A stretch of 64,000 nt of DNA from JAMLHH01 sp035515235 (GCA_035515235.1 DATJBS010000012.1:144833-208832); one strand, 5' to 3'; positions 24,880 to 34,467 are shown, counted from the first letter of the stretch. Numbers and translations are program-made. The notes: generated from the sequence alone by a model not told the origin.

Positions 24880-26019
24880 ATGCAGCAATATATCGTTTCA
24901 GCAAGAAAATATAGACCCAGTAGATTTGATGATGTAATTGGGCAAGAGCAAGTAACAGTGACTTTGCGTAAAGCACTAAAGTCAGGTCAATTAGCACAAT
25001 CATTTTTATTTTGTGGTCCCCGAGGAGTTGGAAAGACGACATGTGCGAGAATTTTAGCAAAAGCTATCAATTGCGAGAATCCGGATTCAGATTATGAACC
25101 GTGTAATGAGTGTCGTTCTTGTACTTCTTTCAATGCCAATGCTTCTTTTAATATTCATGAGTTGGACGCTGCGTCCAATAACTCTGTAGATGATATTAGA
25201 AATTTAGTGGACCAAGTGCGATTCGCTCCACAATCTGGAAAATATAAAGTCTATATAATAGATGAGGTGCACATGTTGAGTAATTCTGCATTTAATGCAT
25301 TTTTGAAAACATTGGAAGAGCCACCATCTTATGCTATTTTTATTTTAGCGACTACTGAAAAACATAAAATCATTCCTACAATTCTCTCTAGATGTCAGAT
25401 TTATGATTTTAAGAGAATTTCGAATATAGATATTGTAGAAAATTTACAATCTATTGCTCAAGCAGAGAAAGTTGAAGTGGAAGACCAAGCCTTACATGTG
25501 ATTGCGCAAAAGTCAGATGGAGGAATGAGAGACGCTCTTTCTTTATTCGATAAAATTGTAAGTTATGCTGGTAAAGAAGTGACTTATAATGATGTAATCA
25601 ATAATTTGAACATCTTAGATTATGATTATTACTTCAATATAACCGACCATTTATTACTGGAAGATAGTTCTGCTGTACTTCAACTTTTCAATGATATCGT
25701 GGCAAGAGGTTTCGATGGAGAAATATTTTTAATTGGACTATCAGAGCATATCCGTCAGTTATTAGTTGCTAAAGATGCAAGGAGTTTAAATTTGTTGGAA
25801 GCTTCTGATGACCTTAAACATAGATATCAAAATCAAGTGAGTAAGACCAATGAGACTTTTTTGCTGAATGCTTTGAATATCATTAACTTATGTGATATCA
25901 ATTATAAAACTGCAAGAAATAAACGTCTCCATGTAGAATTGGCCTTACTAAAACTGTGCTTCTTAAATACACAACTTGAAAACGTCTTCGGCGCATTAAG
26001 TACTGAAAAAAAAAACTGA
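24880..26019 (+). CDS. dnaX: DNA polymerase III clamp-loader subunit, gamma-length product (frame 0)
   Basis: The 379-residue product contains a complete clamp-loader core. Walker A is GPRGVGKT (46-53), the zinc cysteines are Cys65, Cys75, Cys78 and Cys81, Walker B is IIDEVHML (126-133), and the SRC arginine finger is at 170-172. Domain III runs to about residue 365. The frame then runs through ten consecutive A (26006-26015) and stops two codons later, so ordinary decoding yields only a gamma-like protein. The tau C-terminal half continues in the -1 frame (see 26016-26636). It loads the sliding clamp and, as tau, ties the polymerase to the helicase. Start ATG 24880 gives the standard N-terminus. 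Confidence 0.93.
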   Translation: MQQYIVSARKYRPSRFDDVIGQEQVTVTLRKALKSGQLAQSFLFCGPRGVGKTTCARILAKAINCENPDSDYEPCNECRSCTSFNANASFNIHELDAASNNSVDDIRNLVDQVRFAPQSGKYKVYIIDEVHMLSNSAFNAFLKTLEEPPSYAIFILATTEKHKIIPTILSRCQIYDFKRISNIDIVENLQSIAQAEKVEVEDQALHVIAQKSDGGMRDALSLFDKIVSYAGKEVTYNDVINNLNILDYDYYFNITDHLLLEDSSAVLQLFNDIVARGFDGEIFLIGLSEHIRQLLVAKDARSLNLLEASDDLKHRYQNQVSKTNETFLLNALNIINLCDINYKTARNKRLHVELALLKLCFLNTQLENVFGALSTEKKN

Positions 26020-26081
26020 ATATAGTAGTTGAGAGTGAGAAAAAATCAATATCTCCAGTTCCTAAAAAAACATCAACTGCT
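26006..26081 (+). other. Candidate recoding/slippage site in dnaX: A10 run and downstream stem
   Basis: Ten A at 26006-26015 are followed 8 bases later by a possible 9-bp stem (26024-26032 with 26073-26081, including one G-U pair, 40-base loop). Insertion of one A in the transcript, or a -1 ribosomal shift, joins the gamma frame to the tau frame. Thermus thermophilus dnaX uses an A9 run for transcriptional slippage, and E. coli uses A AAA AAG for -1 frameshifting. A sequencing error in the run is the main alternative. Confidence 0.55.
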
Positions 26082-26636
26082 TCTGAGACTTCCAACCCAG
26101 AAGTCCAAGCAATAGAATCAAAACAAGGAACAACAACTGTTCAAGATCCTGCATCTTCACGCAAACGTTCAAGAGAACGATCTAGTCAATCTAGCTTATC
26201 AAATATCTTAAATTCTGAAAATCTACCTGTAGAAGAAGAAATTCCAAAAGAAATCCCTACTCAAGAAGCTATTGATAAATTATGGAGTGAATTTCTTGAG
26301 GATACTGAAAAGAAGTTAGATTCTTTTTTTATGAGTTACGCAGTGACAACTCAACCTATTTGGAAATCTCCAGATACCATCTTTTTTAAATTAACTAGTA
26401 ATATTGCTCAAGGGACATTAAATAGCAATAAGAGCATTTTTATCCCATTTTTTAAAGACAGATTACTTGTAGATCAGCTTATATTTGAAAGTGAAGTTGA
26501 AATTGTCAAAGTTGAAAAAGCTCCTCAAAAGACAGGTTATACTTTTAAGGAACGATTGAATGATTTGCAAAATGAAAATCCTAGCGTAACTTTGTTTATA
26601 GAAAAATTCGGATTAAAAATTTCTGGCAATGAATAA
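26016..26636 (+). CDS. dnaX: DnaX tau C-terminal region, in the -1 frame
   Basis: From the A10 run to 26636 the -1 frame is open for 206 codons. It begins with a low-complexity linker rich in Ser, Lys, Thr and Glu (KKSISPVPKKTSTASETS, SSRKRSRERSSQSS), as expected between tau domains III and IV/V. A folded domain follows: AIDKLWSEFLEDTEKKLDSF, then WKSPDTIFFKL, then ERLNDLQNENPSVTLFIEKF. Bacteroidota DnaX proteins normally have this C-terminal domain in one frame with the core. There is no good start codon at its beginning. It overlaps the CoA-binding gene by 8 bases. I treat it as part of dnaX reached by recoding, not as a separate gene. Confidence 0.75.
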   Translation: MNIVVESEKKSISPVPKKTSTASETSNPEVQAIESKQGTTTVQDPASSRKRSRERSSQSSLSNILNSENLPVEEEIPKEIPTQEAIDKLWSEFLEDTEKKLDSFFMSYAVTTQPIWKSPDTIFFKLTSNIAQGTLNSNKSIFIPFFKDRLLVDQLIFESEVEIVKVEKAPQKTGYTFKERLNDLQNENPSVTLFIEKFGLKISGNE

Positions 26637-26991
26637 GAAAACATTAGTAATAGGAGCTAGCGAACATATAGATAGATATAGTAATCAAGCTGTAAGATTA
26701 TTGAATAAATTTGGACATAATGTTAAAGCATTAGGCGTTAAAAATGGTTGGATAGAGACTACTGAAATAGAAGTCGAACGACCTCAAGACGATGACTTTG
26801 ATACTGTGACGATGTACTTAAACCCGCAAAGACAAAAAGATGTGGAGGAGTATATTTTATCTCTAAATCCAAATAGAATTATTTTTAATCCTGGAACTGA
26901 AAATCCTGTATTTGCAAGAGAAGCACAAGAGAAAGGTATTGAAGTAGAGAATGCTTGCACTTTAGTGTTGTTGAGAACTCATCAATACTAA
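26629..26991 (+). CDS. CoA-binding domain protein
   Basis: The 120-residue Rossmann-like protein begins TLVIGASEHIDRYSNQAV and has the CoA-binding block VKALGVKNGWIE. It ends with NRIIFNPGTENPVFAREAQEKGIEVENACTLVLL, which is typical of single-domain CoA_binding_2 proteins. Its role is unknown; such proteins bind CoA or acyl-CoA in crystal structures. Its start overlaps the end of the tau frame by 8 bases and it ends one base before the next gene, so dnaX, this gene and the lipoprotein gene are probably one operon. Confidence 0.85.
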   Translation: MNKKTLVIGASEHIDRYSNQAVRLLNKFGHNVKALGVKNGWIETTEIEVERPQDDDFDTVTMYLNPQRQKDVEEYILSLNPNRIIFNPGTENPVFAREAQEKGIEVENACTLVLLRTHQY

Positions 26992-26992
26992 A

Positions 26993-27850
26993 ATGCAGAA
27001 GAAGTATTTTCTCTATTCTTTTTTTGTCCTACTAATTTTATCTGCTTGCAAAGAGAAAGTTTTGCCTAATGATGAAATTATTTTAAAATTTGAGCCTTCT
27101 GTAGGTCAAGAGTATGTCACTGATATGCAAATTAATCAAAGCATGGAAGCTGACGTCAATGGGGTTTTTACTTTAATCGATCAAAATTTTGAGTTTAAAC
27201 TACTCTCTATTATTCTACAAGATTCTTCTGGCTTTTTTAAAATTAAAAATCAATATCTAGGTTTGAAAATGAATCAGTCTCAATCTGATGAAGAGCAGGA
27301 GGAAATTCAATCTATTGATACGGATGAAGAGAAATGGGGGAGTGGAACAGAGCTGGAAAACTATTACTATTTATTGAAATCGAGTATTTATCAAACTATT
27401 TTAGATTCTAGCGGTCAAGAAATCTCTTCAGATTTGGAAGAACTGAATAAAAAAATTGGAGGACAAAAGTTTTCATCTCCTTTTCAAAAAATGTTTCAAT
27501 ATGGTGTCTTCTTTCCAGACTATCCTTTGAAAGAAAAAGATGTTTGGTATAATGAAATAGCTATAAGAGATAGCTTAATAGTTATCACTGGTAATACCCG
27601 TTATCAACTTGAAACCTGGGATGATGAATTGGTATACATTAATATTTCCAGTCGCTTAAAAGGAAGATATGTTGGTTTTGGCAATAGTGGTCAAATGGAT
27701 GTAGAAAAAAACGGTAATATCATTATCTACAAAAAAACTGGTTGGACAAAAGATGCAAAAATAGAGCAGAAGATTTCTTGGATAGATGATCAGACTAATG
27801 AGAACAAACTCATTGGAGATATTCAAATTCAATCTCACCCATCTAAATAA
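26993..27850 (+). CDS. Lipoprotein of unknown function (285 aa)
   Basis: The N-terminus is a lipoprotein signal with lipobox LILSACKEK (Cys19), so the protein is membrane-anchored outside the cytoplasm. The mature part alternates beta-type stretches (IILKFEPSVGQEYVTDMQIN, YQLETWDDELVYINISSRL) with an acidic segment near 100-115 (SDEEQEEIQ). The layout resembles Bacteroidota lipoproteins of the DUF6263 type, but I am not certain of the family. It starts one base after the CoA-binding gene. A terminator for the opposite strand lies at its end. Confidence 0.7.
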   Translation: MQKKYFLYSFFVLLILSACKEKVLPNDEIILKFEPSVGQEYVTDMQINQSMEADVNGVFTLIDQNFEFKLLSIILQDSSGFFKIKNQYLGLKMNQSQSDEEQEEIQSIDTDEEKWGSGTELENYYYLLKSSIYQTILDSSGQEISSDLEELNKKIGGQKFSSPFQKMFQYGVFFPDYPLKEKDVWYNEIAIRDSLIVITGNTRYQLETWDDELVYINISSRLKGRYVGFGNSGQMDVEKNGNIIIYKKTGWTKDAKIEQKISWIDDQTNENKLIGDIQIQSHPSK

Positions 27851-27870
27851 AAAAGACTCCATTTGGAGCC
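27848..27870 (-). terminator. Intrinsic terminator of the first PhoD-like gene
   Basis: On the minus strand a 7-bp stem (hairpin at 27855-27870, one G-U pair) is followed directly by at least six T. It starts 24 bases after the stop codon. Confidence 0.8.
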
Positions 27871-27893
27871 TATATAATAGTCTTGAAATCTAA

Positions 27894-29732
27894 CTATTGA
27901 ATCTTCACAACATTTCTACCGATAAGGTTGGTTCCATCAGTGATATTGATTCTGTATTGTCCTATTGGTAATTCGCTCGCTTCAATTATTTTATAATGTA
28001 ATCCTGTATTTACTAATCCTAAAGGTTGCGATTTGACTAGTTTACCAGTCATATCGAAAATTTGGAAAGTTAGATTCTGCGGTTGATCGATATAAAATTG
28101 TAAGCCCACAGTGATAATAAATGGATTAGGGTATGCTCCTAAAATAGTTCCAAATTGTTGTTGTTGTATTGCTGTTACAATATTTTCTCTGATACCTTGT
28201 GGTACAAAATCTATATTTGTATAAGCTGCTACCGATTCTTTTTTTGAATTGAATAAATGATTCATTCCATCAGGAGAGTACCAGCTTGTTCTATATTTAA
28301 TTACTCTATGTGGTTGATTTACAGTTTGTACAAAATAGTAATCACCTTGAGTTCTCTCTTTATTGATATCTAAAAGAATATACCCTCTTTTGTCTAATTG
28401 TACATCGAGAGTACTTGGATTCAAAGCTGAAACTATTGCAGGAGCTACGGGAAAAGGTAATCCTGTAGAAGTAACTGCAGAGGTGACAAATTCTACACCT
28501 GCAGCATTCTCTCTAGAAGTCGGAGTATATTTCTTCTTTCCAAAAGGTAAATCATTCGCCCAAAATGTATGTATGTCTCCTGTTAAAACTACAATATTGT
28601 CAATGTCGTTATTGTTTATAAAATCAAATAGTCGAGCTCTTTCAAATGAATAACCGTCCCACTGATCTGTATTTAAAACATTGCCAAATAAAATTAATGG
28701 ACCGACCATCACTTGTTGTGCAATAATCTTCCATTTTGCAGTGGAGTTTTTTAATCCTTGTTGTAGCCATTCCATCTGCACTTCTCCAATCAATCTTTTA
28801 TTTGGACCATCCGGAGCTGTTTCTATATCTCTTTCAATGATTCTTGTGTCTAAGAAAAAGACTTCTGCTAATTCGCCAATTTTGATAGATCTGTAAATTT
28901 TAAATTTATTATCTGGATCAATTTCTCTGATAGGAATCCATTCTAGATAAGCTTGTAAGGCGGCACTTTTTCTTGCACTCCAATCTCCTTGGCGGGAAGG
29001 GTTGTGATTTTCTGCTCCATCTTTCCAAGAGTTATTTGCAAATTCATGGTCATCCCATACATTGTAAAAAGGATATTGCTGATGTAAATTTTGCAACATC
29101 GTATCTAAATGATATTGAGAATATCTTGTTCTATAATCACTTAGTGAAACAGTAGCATTTTCCGGTTCCGGTTTTCTATTCGGATTTTTTCCAAACTCAT
29201 TCAGTCCATATTCATAAATATAATCTCCTAAATGAAATACAGCATCGATATCATTTCTTTCACTAATTCTATCATAAACATTATAAAATCCCCATGTATA
29301 ACTCGCGCAAGAAACCTGAGCAACTCTAAAATTACTCACATCACTAGTAGGTATAGTTTTAGTTCTACCTCTTCTTGAGCGATGTCCTTCTTTATCTTCA
29401 AATTCATAAAAATAAAATGTATTTTCATCTAAATCTTGAACATCTACTTTTACAGTATAGTCTCTTGAGCCATCTGTAGTAAATATTCCTTGATCGACAA
29501 TATTTTCAAAAAGAGAATCTTTAGCAATTCTCCATATCACATTTGCCGAAGGAGCATCTGTAGTAATCCTAGTCCAAATGATAACTTTTTCAGATGTAGC
29601 GTCACCTGAAGCTATACCATGATAAAATGGAGCCATATCTTCGTTGAGAATGGTCCTTTGAGGATAATCTTATTGAGCGAATGCCAAAACGGAAATACTA
29701 AAAAATAGTATTAAAAGTATATGCTTTCTCAT
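27894..29732 (-). pseudogene. PhoD-like alkaline phosphatase with T9SS sorting domain, stop codon after the signal peptide
   Basis: From ATG 29732 the frame encodes a 20-residue signal peptide (MRKHILLILFF...LAFAQ), then TAA at 29670-29672, then the entire mature protein in the same frame. The tandem copy reads VFAQHDLPQRTTLNED where this one has FAQ, stop, DYPQRTILNED. The mature part has the PhoD pattern (YHGIASGD, HLGDYIYEYG, WDDHEFANNSW, LTGDIHTFW). It also has a C-terminal type IX sorting domain (ILGAYPNPF ... GQYRINITDGTNLIGRNVVKIQ). An internal ATG at 29636 would give an enzyme without export signal. The gene is otherwise undamaged, so the mutation is recent, a sequence error, or suppressed. 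Confidence 0.8.
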
Positions 29733-29885
29733 ATTGAAATTTTTAAAGACCCTTTATATAAAGTTAACTACTATATGTATACAAAGAATGCTTTTGTAAT
29801 TTTATTTTCAAGAAAGTTTTGTGCTCTTTTTGTGATTTATATTATTGAATAGAATTGCTTTATATCGTACGATATCCTAAAATAT

Positions 29886-29905
29886 AAAAGGCTCCCGAAG
29901 GAGCC
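29886..29905 (-). terminator. Intrinsic terminator of the second PhoD-like gene
   Basis: 6-bp GC-rich stem GGCTCC/GGAGCC (29890-29895, 29900-29905) with a four-base loop, followed on the minus strand by TTTT. Confidence 0.7.
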
Positions 29906-29931
29906 ATGTATGAGTTGAGTTTGAATTTTGA

Positions 29932-31767
29932 TTATTGAATTTTGACTACATTTCTACCAATTAAATTGGTGCCGTCTGTGATATTAATTCTGTATTGACC
30001 TGCCGGTAATTCATTGGCTTCAATACTTCTATAATGTAATCCTGTGCTAACTAAACCAAGTGATTCTGACCTGACTAATTTTCCGGCCATATCAAAAATC
30101 TGGAAAGTAAGTTTTTGTGGTTGATCTACATAAAATTGTAAACCTATTGTAGAAATGAAAGGATTAGGATAAGCTCCTAAAATCGTTCCAAATTGTGGTT
30201 GATTGATAGAAGTTACCGTGTTCTCTCTTATACCTTGAGGTACAAAATCAATATTTGGAATTTCAGCTACAGAAGGAATTTTGTTTCTAAATAAACGATT
30301 CTGTCCATCAGGTGTGTACCAACTTACTCTATGTTTAACGACATCTTGAGGTTTATTGACTGTTTGAATAAAGTAATAATCTCCTTGAGCTCTTTCGTCA
30401 TTGACATCTAAAAGAATATAACCTCTTTTGTCTAATTGTACATCTCTGATATTAGGATTCAATGCTGATAAGATTTGCGGAGCCACAGCAAATGGCAAAC
30501 CTGGAGAAGAAACTGCTGAAGTAACAAATTCTACAGCTGCAGCATTTCTTTTTTCAGGATCGTATTTTTCTTTTCCAAAAGGCAAGTCATTCGCCCAAAA
30601 TGTATGAATGTCCCCTGTTAATACTACTATATTATCGATATTGTTATTATTGATAAAGTCAAATAATCTAGCTCTTTCAAAAGAATAGCCATCCCACTGA
30701 TCAGAGTTTAAAACCAAACCAAATGCTTCTAATGGACCCATCATCACCTGCTGAGCGATAACTTTCCATTTAGCAGTTGAGTTTTTTAGACCTTGTTGTA
30801 GCCAATCCATTTGTACTTCACCAATCAATCTCTTATTAGGACCATCCTCATCTTTTTCATTATCTCTTTCAATAATTCTAGTATCTAAGAAAAATACTTC
30901 GACTAAATCGCCGATTTTCATAGATCTATAAATTTTGAATTTATTATCTGGATCGATTTCTCTGATAGGAATCCATTCTAAATATGCTTGTAAAGCTGCA
31001 CTTTTTCTAGAGTTCCAATCACCCTGTTTATTTGGGAAATGGTTATTAGCTCCATCTCTCCAAGAGTTATTTGCAAATTCATGGTCATCCCATACATTGT
31101 AAAAAGGATATTGCTGATGTAAATTTTGCAACATTGTATCTAAATGATATTGAGAATATCTTGTTCTGTAATCAGTTAGAGAAACTAATGGGTTTTGTGG
31201 GTCAGGTTTTCTGCTTGGATTTTTGCCATATTCATTAAGGCCATATTCATAGATATAATCTCCTAAATGAAAGATAGCGTCGAAGTCATTTCTTTCACTA
31301 ATTCTATCGTAGACATTGAAATATCCATGAGGGTAACTAGAGCATGATACTATAGCTGCTCTAAAATTGCTTACATCTTTAGTAGGAATTGTCTTAGTTC
31401 TTCCTCTTTTTGATCGATGCCCTTCTTCGTCTTCAAATTCATAGAAATAGAAAGTGTTTTCATCTAAATCTAGAACGTCTACTTTTACAGTATAATCTCT
31501 CGAAGCATCTGTCGTAAATACCCCTTGATCGATGATATTAGAAAAAAGTGAATCTTTTGCAATTCTCCAAGTCACATTTGCAGAAGCTGCATCAGTTGTA
31601 ATTCTTGTCCAAATAATCACTTTGTCCGCAGTCGCATCTCCTGATGCAATGCCATGATAAAATGGAGCTAAATCTTCATTTAAAGTAGTACGCTGTGGAA
31701 GGTCATGTTGTGCAAATACAGTGGTGGATATACAAAAATAAAGTAATAATGGTAAAATTTTTCTCAT
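29932..31767 (-). CDS. PhoD-like alkaline phosphatase secreted by the type IX system
   Basis: The 611-residue protein starts at ATG 31767 with a clean signal peptide (MRKILPLLLYF...VFAQ). An upstream in-frame extension of 50 residues (to 31917) is not signal-like and is rejected. It has a small N-terminal beta domain (LAPFYHGIASGDATADKVII) and then the PhoD metallophosphatase core with HLGDYIYEYG, WDDHEFANNSW, EVFFLDTRIIERD and LTGDIHTFWANDLPFG. The C-terminus (about 535-611) is a type A T9SS sorting domain, ILGAYPNPF to NVVKIQ. It should be exported, carried across the outer membrane and anchored or released. The substrate is a phosphodiester or phosphomonoester. It is the intact tandem copy of the gene at 27894. 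Confidence 0.9.
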   Translation of the reverse strand: MRKILPLLLYFCISTTVFAQHDLPQRTTLNEDLAPFYHGIASGDATADKVIIWTRITTDAASANVTWRIAKDSLFSNIIDQGVFTTDASRDYTVKVDVLDLDENTFYFYEFEDEEGHRSKRGRTKTIPTKDVSNFRAAIVSCSSYPHGYFNVYDRISERNDFDAIFHLGDYIYEYGLNEYGKNPSRKPDPQNPLVSLTDYRTRYSQYHLDTMLQNLHQQYPFYNVWDDHEFANNSWRDGANNHFPNKQGDWNSRKSAALQAYLEWIPIREIDPDNKFKIYRSMKIGDLVEVFFLDTRIIERDNEKDEDGPNKRLIGEVQMDWLQQGLKNSTAKWKVIAQQVMMGPLEAFGLVLNSDQWDGYSFERARLFDFINNNNIDNIVVLTGDIHTFWANDLPFGKEKYDPEKRNAAAVEFVTSAVSSPGLPFAVAPQILSALNPNIRDVQLDKRGYILLDVNDERAQGDYYFIQTVNKPQDVVKHRVSWYTPDGQNRLFRNKIPSVAEIPNIDFVPQGIRENTVTSINQPQFGTILGAYPNPFISTIGLQFYVDQPQKLTFQIFDMAGKLVRSESLGLVSTGLHYRSIEANELPAGQYRINITDGTNLIGRNVVKIQ

Positions 31768-31888
31768 CTTATGTTGTCTTTTCTTAATATTTCTTAAAGT
31801 TACGAAGTCATCACTTGTTATCTTAATCATTTTAAAATAAAATTCATAAAATTTTATTAAAACACTAGATAAGAAATGCGCATATATT

Positions 31889-33103
31889 TTATTCGATTTG
31901 GCTAAATGCTTGATCAAAATCTTGAATTACATCATCTATATCTTCTATACCAACAGAACTTCTAATCAATCCTGGAGAAATTCCGTATTTCCATCTAATT
32001 TCTTCAGAAACATTAGAATGACTTGTAGATGCTGAGTGTGTGATTAGAGTATCAGCTGTTCCTAATGATGCTGTTTTTGTACAAAACTTAATATTTTTTT
32101 GAAAAGCTAAACCTGCAGCATATCCACCTTTGATTTCAAAACTCATCATTCCTGTGGTGCCATGCATTTGTTCTTGAGCTAAATGAAAATCAGGATGGGA
32201 TAACAAACCTAAGAAGTTGACTTTATTCACTAAAGGATGTTGCTCCAAATAATCAGCTAATGTTTGAGCATTTTGTTGATGTTTTTGTATTCTTAAAGCT
32301 AATGTTTTAAGACCATTGTTTAATAAATATGCTTCAAATGGACTGCAGATTCCTCCAAAGTTTTTAAGGATTTTGTACAGTTTTTTATGATCTTCTACTG
32401 TTCTAGTTACTGCTGCACCCGAAATTCCAGTGCCATGACCATTCATAAATTTTGTTGACGAATAAACTACGATATCTACTCCAAATTTAAATGGTTGTTG
32501 GATATAAGATGTTGCAAATGTATTGTCTACAATAGTTTTTACACCATATTCTTGAGCTATAGCGCACATAGATTTTAGGTCTATGCATTCCAAGGTAGGA
32601 TTGATAGGAGTCTCTAAATAAAACACTTTAATTGTAGGATGACTTCTTAAGATTTTTCTGATTTCTTCAGGATCTTTAAAGTCATTGGTTAATACTTGTA
32701 CTCCCAGAGCAGACATGTTTGTTTGAAGGAAGTCGCTTGACGTACCATACAAAACAGATTGAGTCAGTACAATATCACCTGCTTTCAATTGTGATAATAA
32801 TGCAGAACTGATAGCTGCCATGCCTGATGCGAAAAGTAAACCTCTAGCTTCTACTTCTTCGTCCAGATTACACACTTCTAATTCTGCAATCTTTTGTGCG
32901 ACGAAAGCTGTACTTGGATTGCCTAATCTAGAATATGTTGCAATATTATTTTCTCCTCTAAAAAATGCAAAAGCTGCTTCTAAATCTTCGTAACTGAATG
33001 TAGAAGTGGCATAAATAGGAGGGACATGAGCATATTGATCTTCTATAATGGGATCTTTTACGCAAATAGATTGAAAGTTTTTAGTTCTATATCGAGTACT
33101 CAT
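31889..33103 (-). CDS. Cys/Met-metabolism PLP-dependent enzyme (sulfhydrylase, gamma-synthase or gamma-lyase)
   Basis: The 404-residue fold-type I PLP enzyme of the trans-sulfuration family has YSRLGNPSTAFVAQKIAELE (57-76), the phosphate-binding FASGMAAI (91-98), YLETPINPT, DNTFATSY and the PLP Lys218 in YSSTKFMNGHGT. The reaction may be O-succinyl/acetylhomoserine sulfhydrylation, cystathionine synthesis or methionine gamma-lysis; motifs alone do not decide it. It starts 3 bases after dihydroorotase on the same strand, so the two are co-transcribed although their pathways differ. The ATG at 33103 fits the family N-terminus. Confidence 0.87.
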   Translation of the reverse strand: MSTRYRTKNFQSICVKDPIIEDQYAHVPPIYATSTFSYEDLEAAFAFFRGENNIATYSRLGNPSTAFVAQKIAELEVCNLDEEVEARGLLFASGMAAISSALLSQLKAGDIVLTQSVLYGTSSDFLQTNMSALGVQVLTNDFKDPEEIRKILRSHPTIKVFYLETPINPTLECIDLKSMCAIAQEYGVKTIVDNTFATSYIQQPFKFGVDIVVYSSTKFMNGHGTGISGAAVTRTVEDHKKLYKILKNFGGICSPFEAYLLNNGLKTLALRIQKHQQNAQTLADYLEQHPLVNKVNFLGLLSHPDFHLAQEQMHGTTGMMSFEIKGGYAAGLAFQKNIKFCTKTASLGTADTLITHSASTSHSNVSEEIRWKYGISPGLIRSSVGIEDIDDVIQDFDQAFSQIE

Positions 33104-33106
33104 GTT

Positions 33107-34450
33107 TTATCTATTAAAAGTTAAACGCTCACCTCTGGTTTGAAGTTGAAGTTCTTCATTGAAAAGTGCAGGTCGACCACTTACAAAAGTGTGTATGACT
33201 TTTGAACTCATTTTTTCTCCTTCTAATGGAGACCAACCGCATTTATATAAAATATTGTCTTTTTGAACTGTCCAGTTTTTATTTAAGTTGACAATTGCTA
33301 AATCTGCTTTGTAACCTTCTCTAATGAAACCTCTCTTTTCTATATTAAAACAGATGGCTGGAGCATGAGACATTTTCTCTACTACCTTTTCTAAAGAGAT
33401 TTTTCCTTCACGTACATAATTGAGCATCATAACTAAACTATGCTGTACAAGTGGTAATCCCGATGGTGCTTTAGAATATTTATTTTGTTTTTCTTCCCAC
33501 GTGTGGGGTGCATGATCTGTAGCTATAATATCTAATTTATCACTTAATAGAGCTTCCCATAATGCCGTTCTATCATTTTCAAATTTTATAGCTGGATTAC
33601 ATTTTATTTGATTGCCTAATCGAGCGTAATCTTTTTCGCTAAAGTGTAGATGATGGACACATACTTCAGAGGTAATCAGTTTCTCAGAAGTCAGAGGAGC
33701 ATTAGATAATAAATTGGTCTCAATAGCTGTGCTGATATGCAAAACATGAAATCTTGTTTGGTATTCTTTAGCTAATTTAAAAGCTAAATCCGTCGATAGG
33801 TAACAAGCCTGATCAGAACGAATAATAGGATGCAGATTGGTTGGGATATTTTCACCATATTTTTCAAGAGCGATTTGAGCATTTTCGCGGACAGTTTTTT
33901 CATCTTCACAATGAGCTGCAATCAGCATATCGACTCTAGAAAATAAAGATCTCAAGGTTTGCTCATTATCTACCAGCATATTTCCGGTAGAGGAACCCAT
34001 AAAGATTTTTAATCCACAGACATCTTTGGGATTTGTCTTCAATACTTCTTCAATATTGTCATTAGACGTTCCCATGAAAAAAGAGTAGTTAGCCAATGAA
34101 GAATCAGAAGCTATATTGTATTTGTCTTGAAGTAATTCTTGAGTAAGTGCCGCCGGATTGGTATTAGGCATTTCCATAAAGCTCGTAGTTCCTCCAGCTA
34201 CAGCGGCTATGGCTTCTGAAGCAATATTAGCTTTGTGAGTTAATCCTGGCTCTCTAAAATGAACTTGATCATCAATTACTCCGGGTAATATATGAAGACC
34301 TTCTACATTCACTTCTTCTGCATCAGGATGAGATATATTTGAACTTATTTTTGTGATATAACTATCTTCTATTAAAATGTCAGCAAACCATATTTCCCCC
34401 TCGTTGACAATTGTTCCTCCTTTTAGTAAATATTTTTTGTTAGACATCAT
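33107..34450 (-). CDS. pyrC: Dihydroorotase (or closely related cyclic amidohydrolase)
   Basis: Closes carbamoyl-aspartate to dihydroorotate in pyrimidine synthesis. The 447-residue protein has LPGVIDDQVHFREPGLTHKANI (55-76), the carbamylated Lys region CGLKIFMGSSTGNML, AAHCEDE, FHVLHIST and IIATDHAPHTWEEK. Instead of the usual His-x-His metal pair it has Gln62-Val-His64; I believe other Bacteroidota dihydroorotases share this, but could not check. Two adjacent ATG codons start the gene (34450, 34447). A TATATTTG box lies 18-25 bases upstream. It is followed closely by the trans-sulfuration enzyme. Confidence 0.88.
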   Translation of the reverse strand: MMSNKKYLLKGGTIVNEGEIWFADILIEDSYITKISSNISHPDAEEVNVEGLHILPGVIDDQVHFREPGLTHKANIASEAIAAVAGGTTSFMEMPNTNPAALTQELLQDKYNIASDSSLANYSFFMGTSNDNIEEVLKTNPKDVCGLKIFMGSSTGNMLVDNEQTLRSLFSRVDMLIAAHCEDEKTVRENAQIALEKYGENIPTNLHPIIRSDQACYLSTDLAFKLAKEYQTRFHVLHISTAIETNLLSNAPLTSEKLITSEVCVHHLHFSEKDYARLGNQIKCNPAIKFENDRTALWEALLSDKLDIIATDHAPHTWEEKQNKYSKAPSGLPLVQHSLVMMLNYVREGKISLEKVVEKMSHAPAICFNIEKRGFIREGYKADLAIVNLNKNWTVQKDNILYKCGWSPLEGEKMSSKVIHTFVSGRPALFNEELQLQTRGERLTFNR

Positions 34451-34467
34451 TTTGTAAATTGTAAAGT

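Noticed and set aside
26331..26636. Separate 101-residue gene after dnaX
   Set aside because: It is the in-frame end of the longer tau C-terminal frame; the open frame continues upstream to the A10 run without a stop.
31768..31917. 50-residue N-terminal extension of the second PhoD-like gene
   Set aside because: It precedes a perfect signal peptide starting at 31767 and has no export character.
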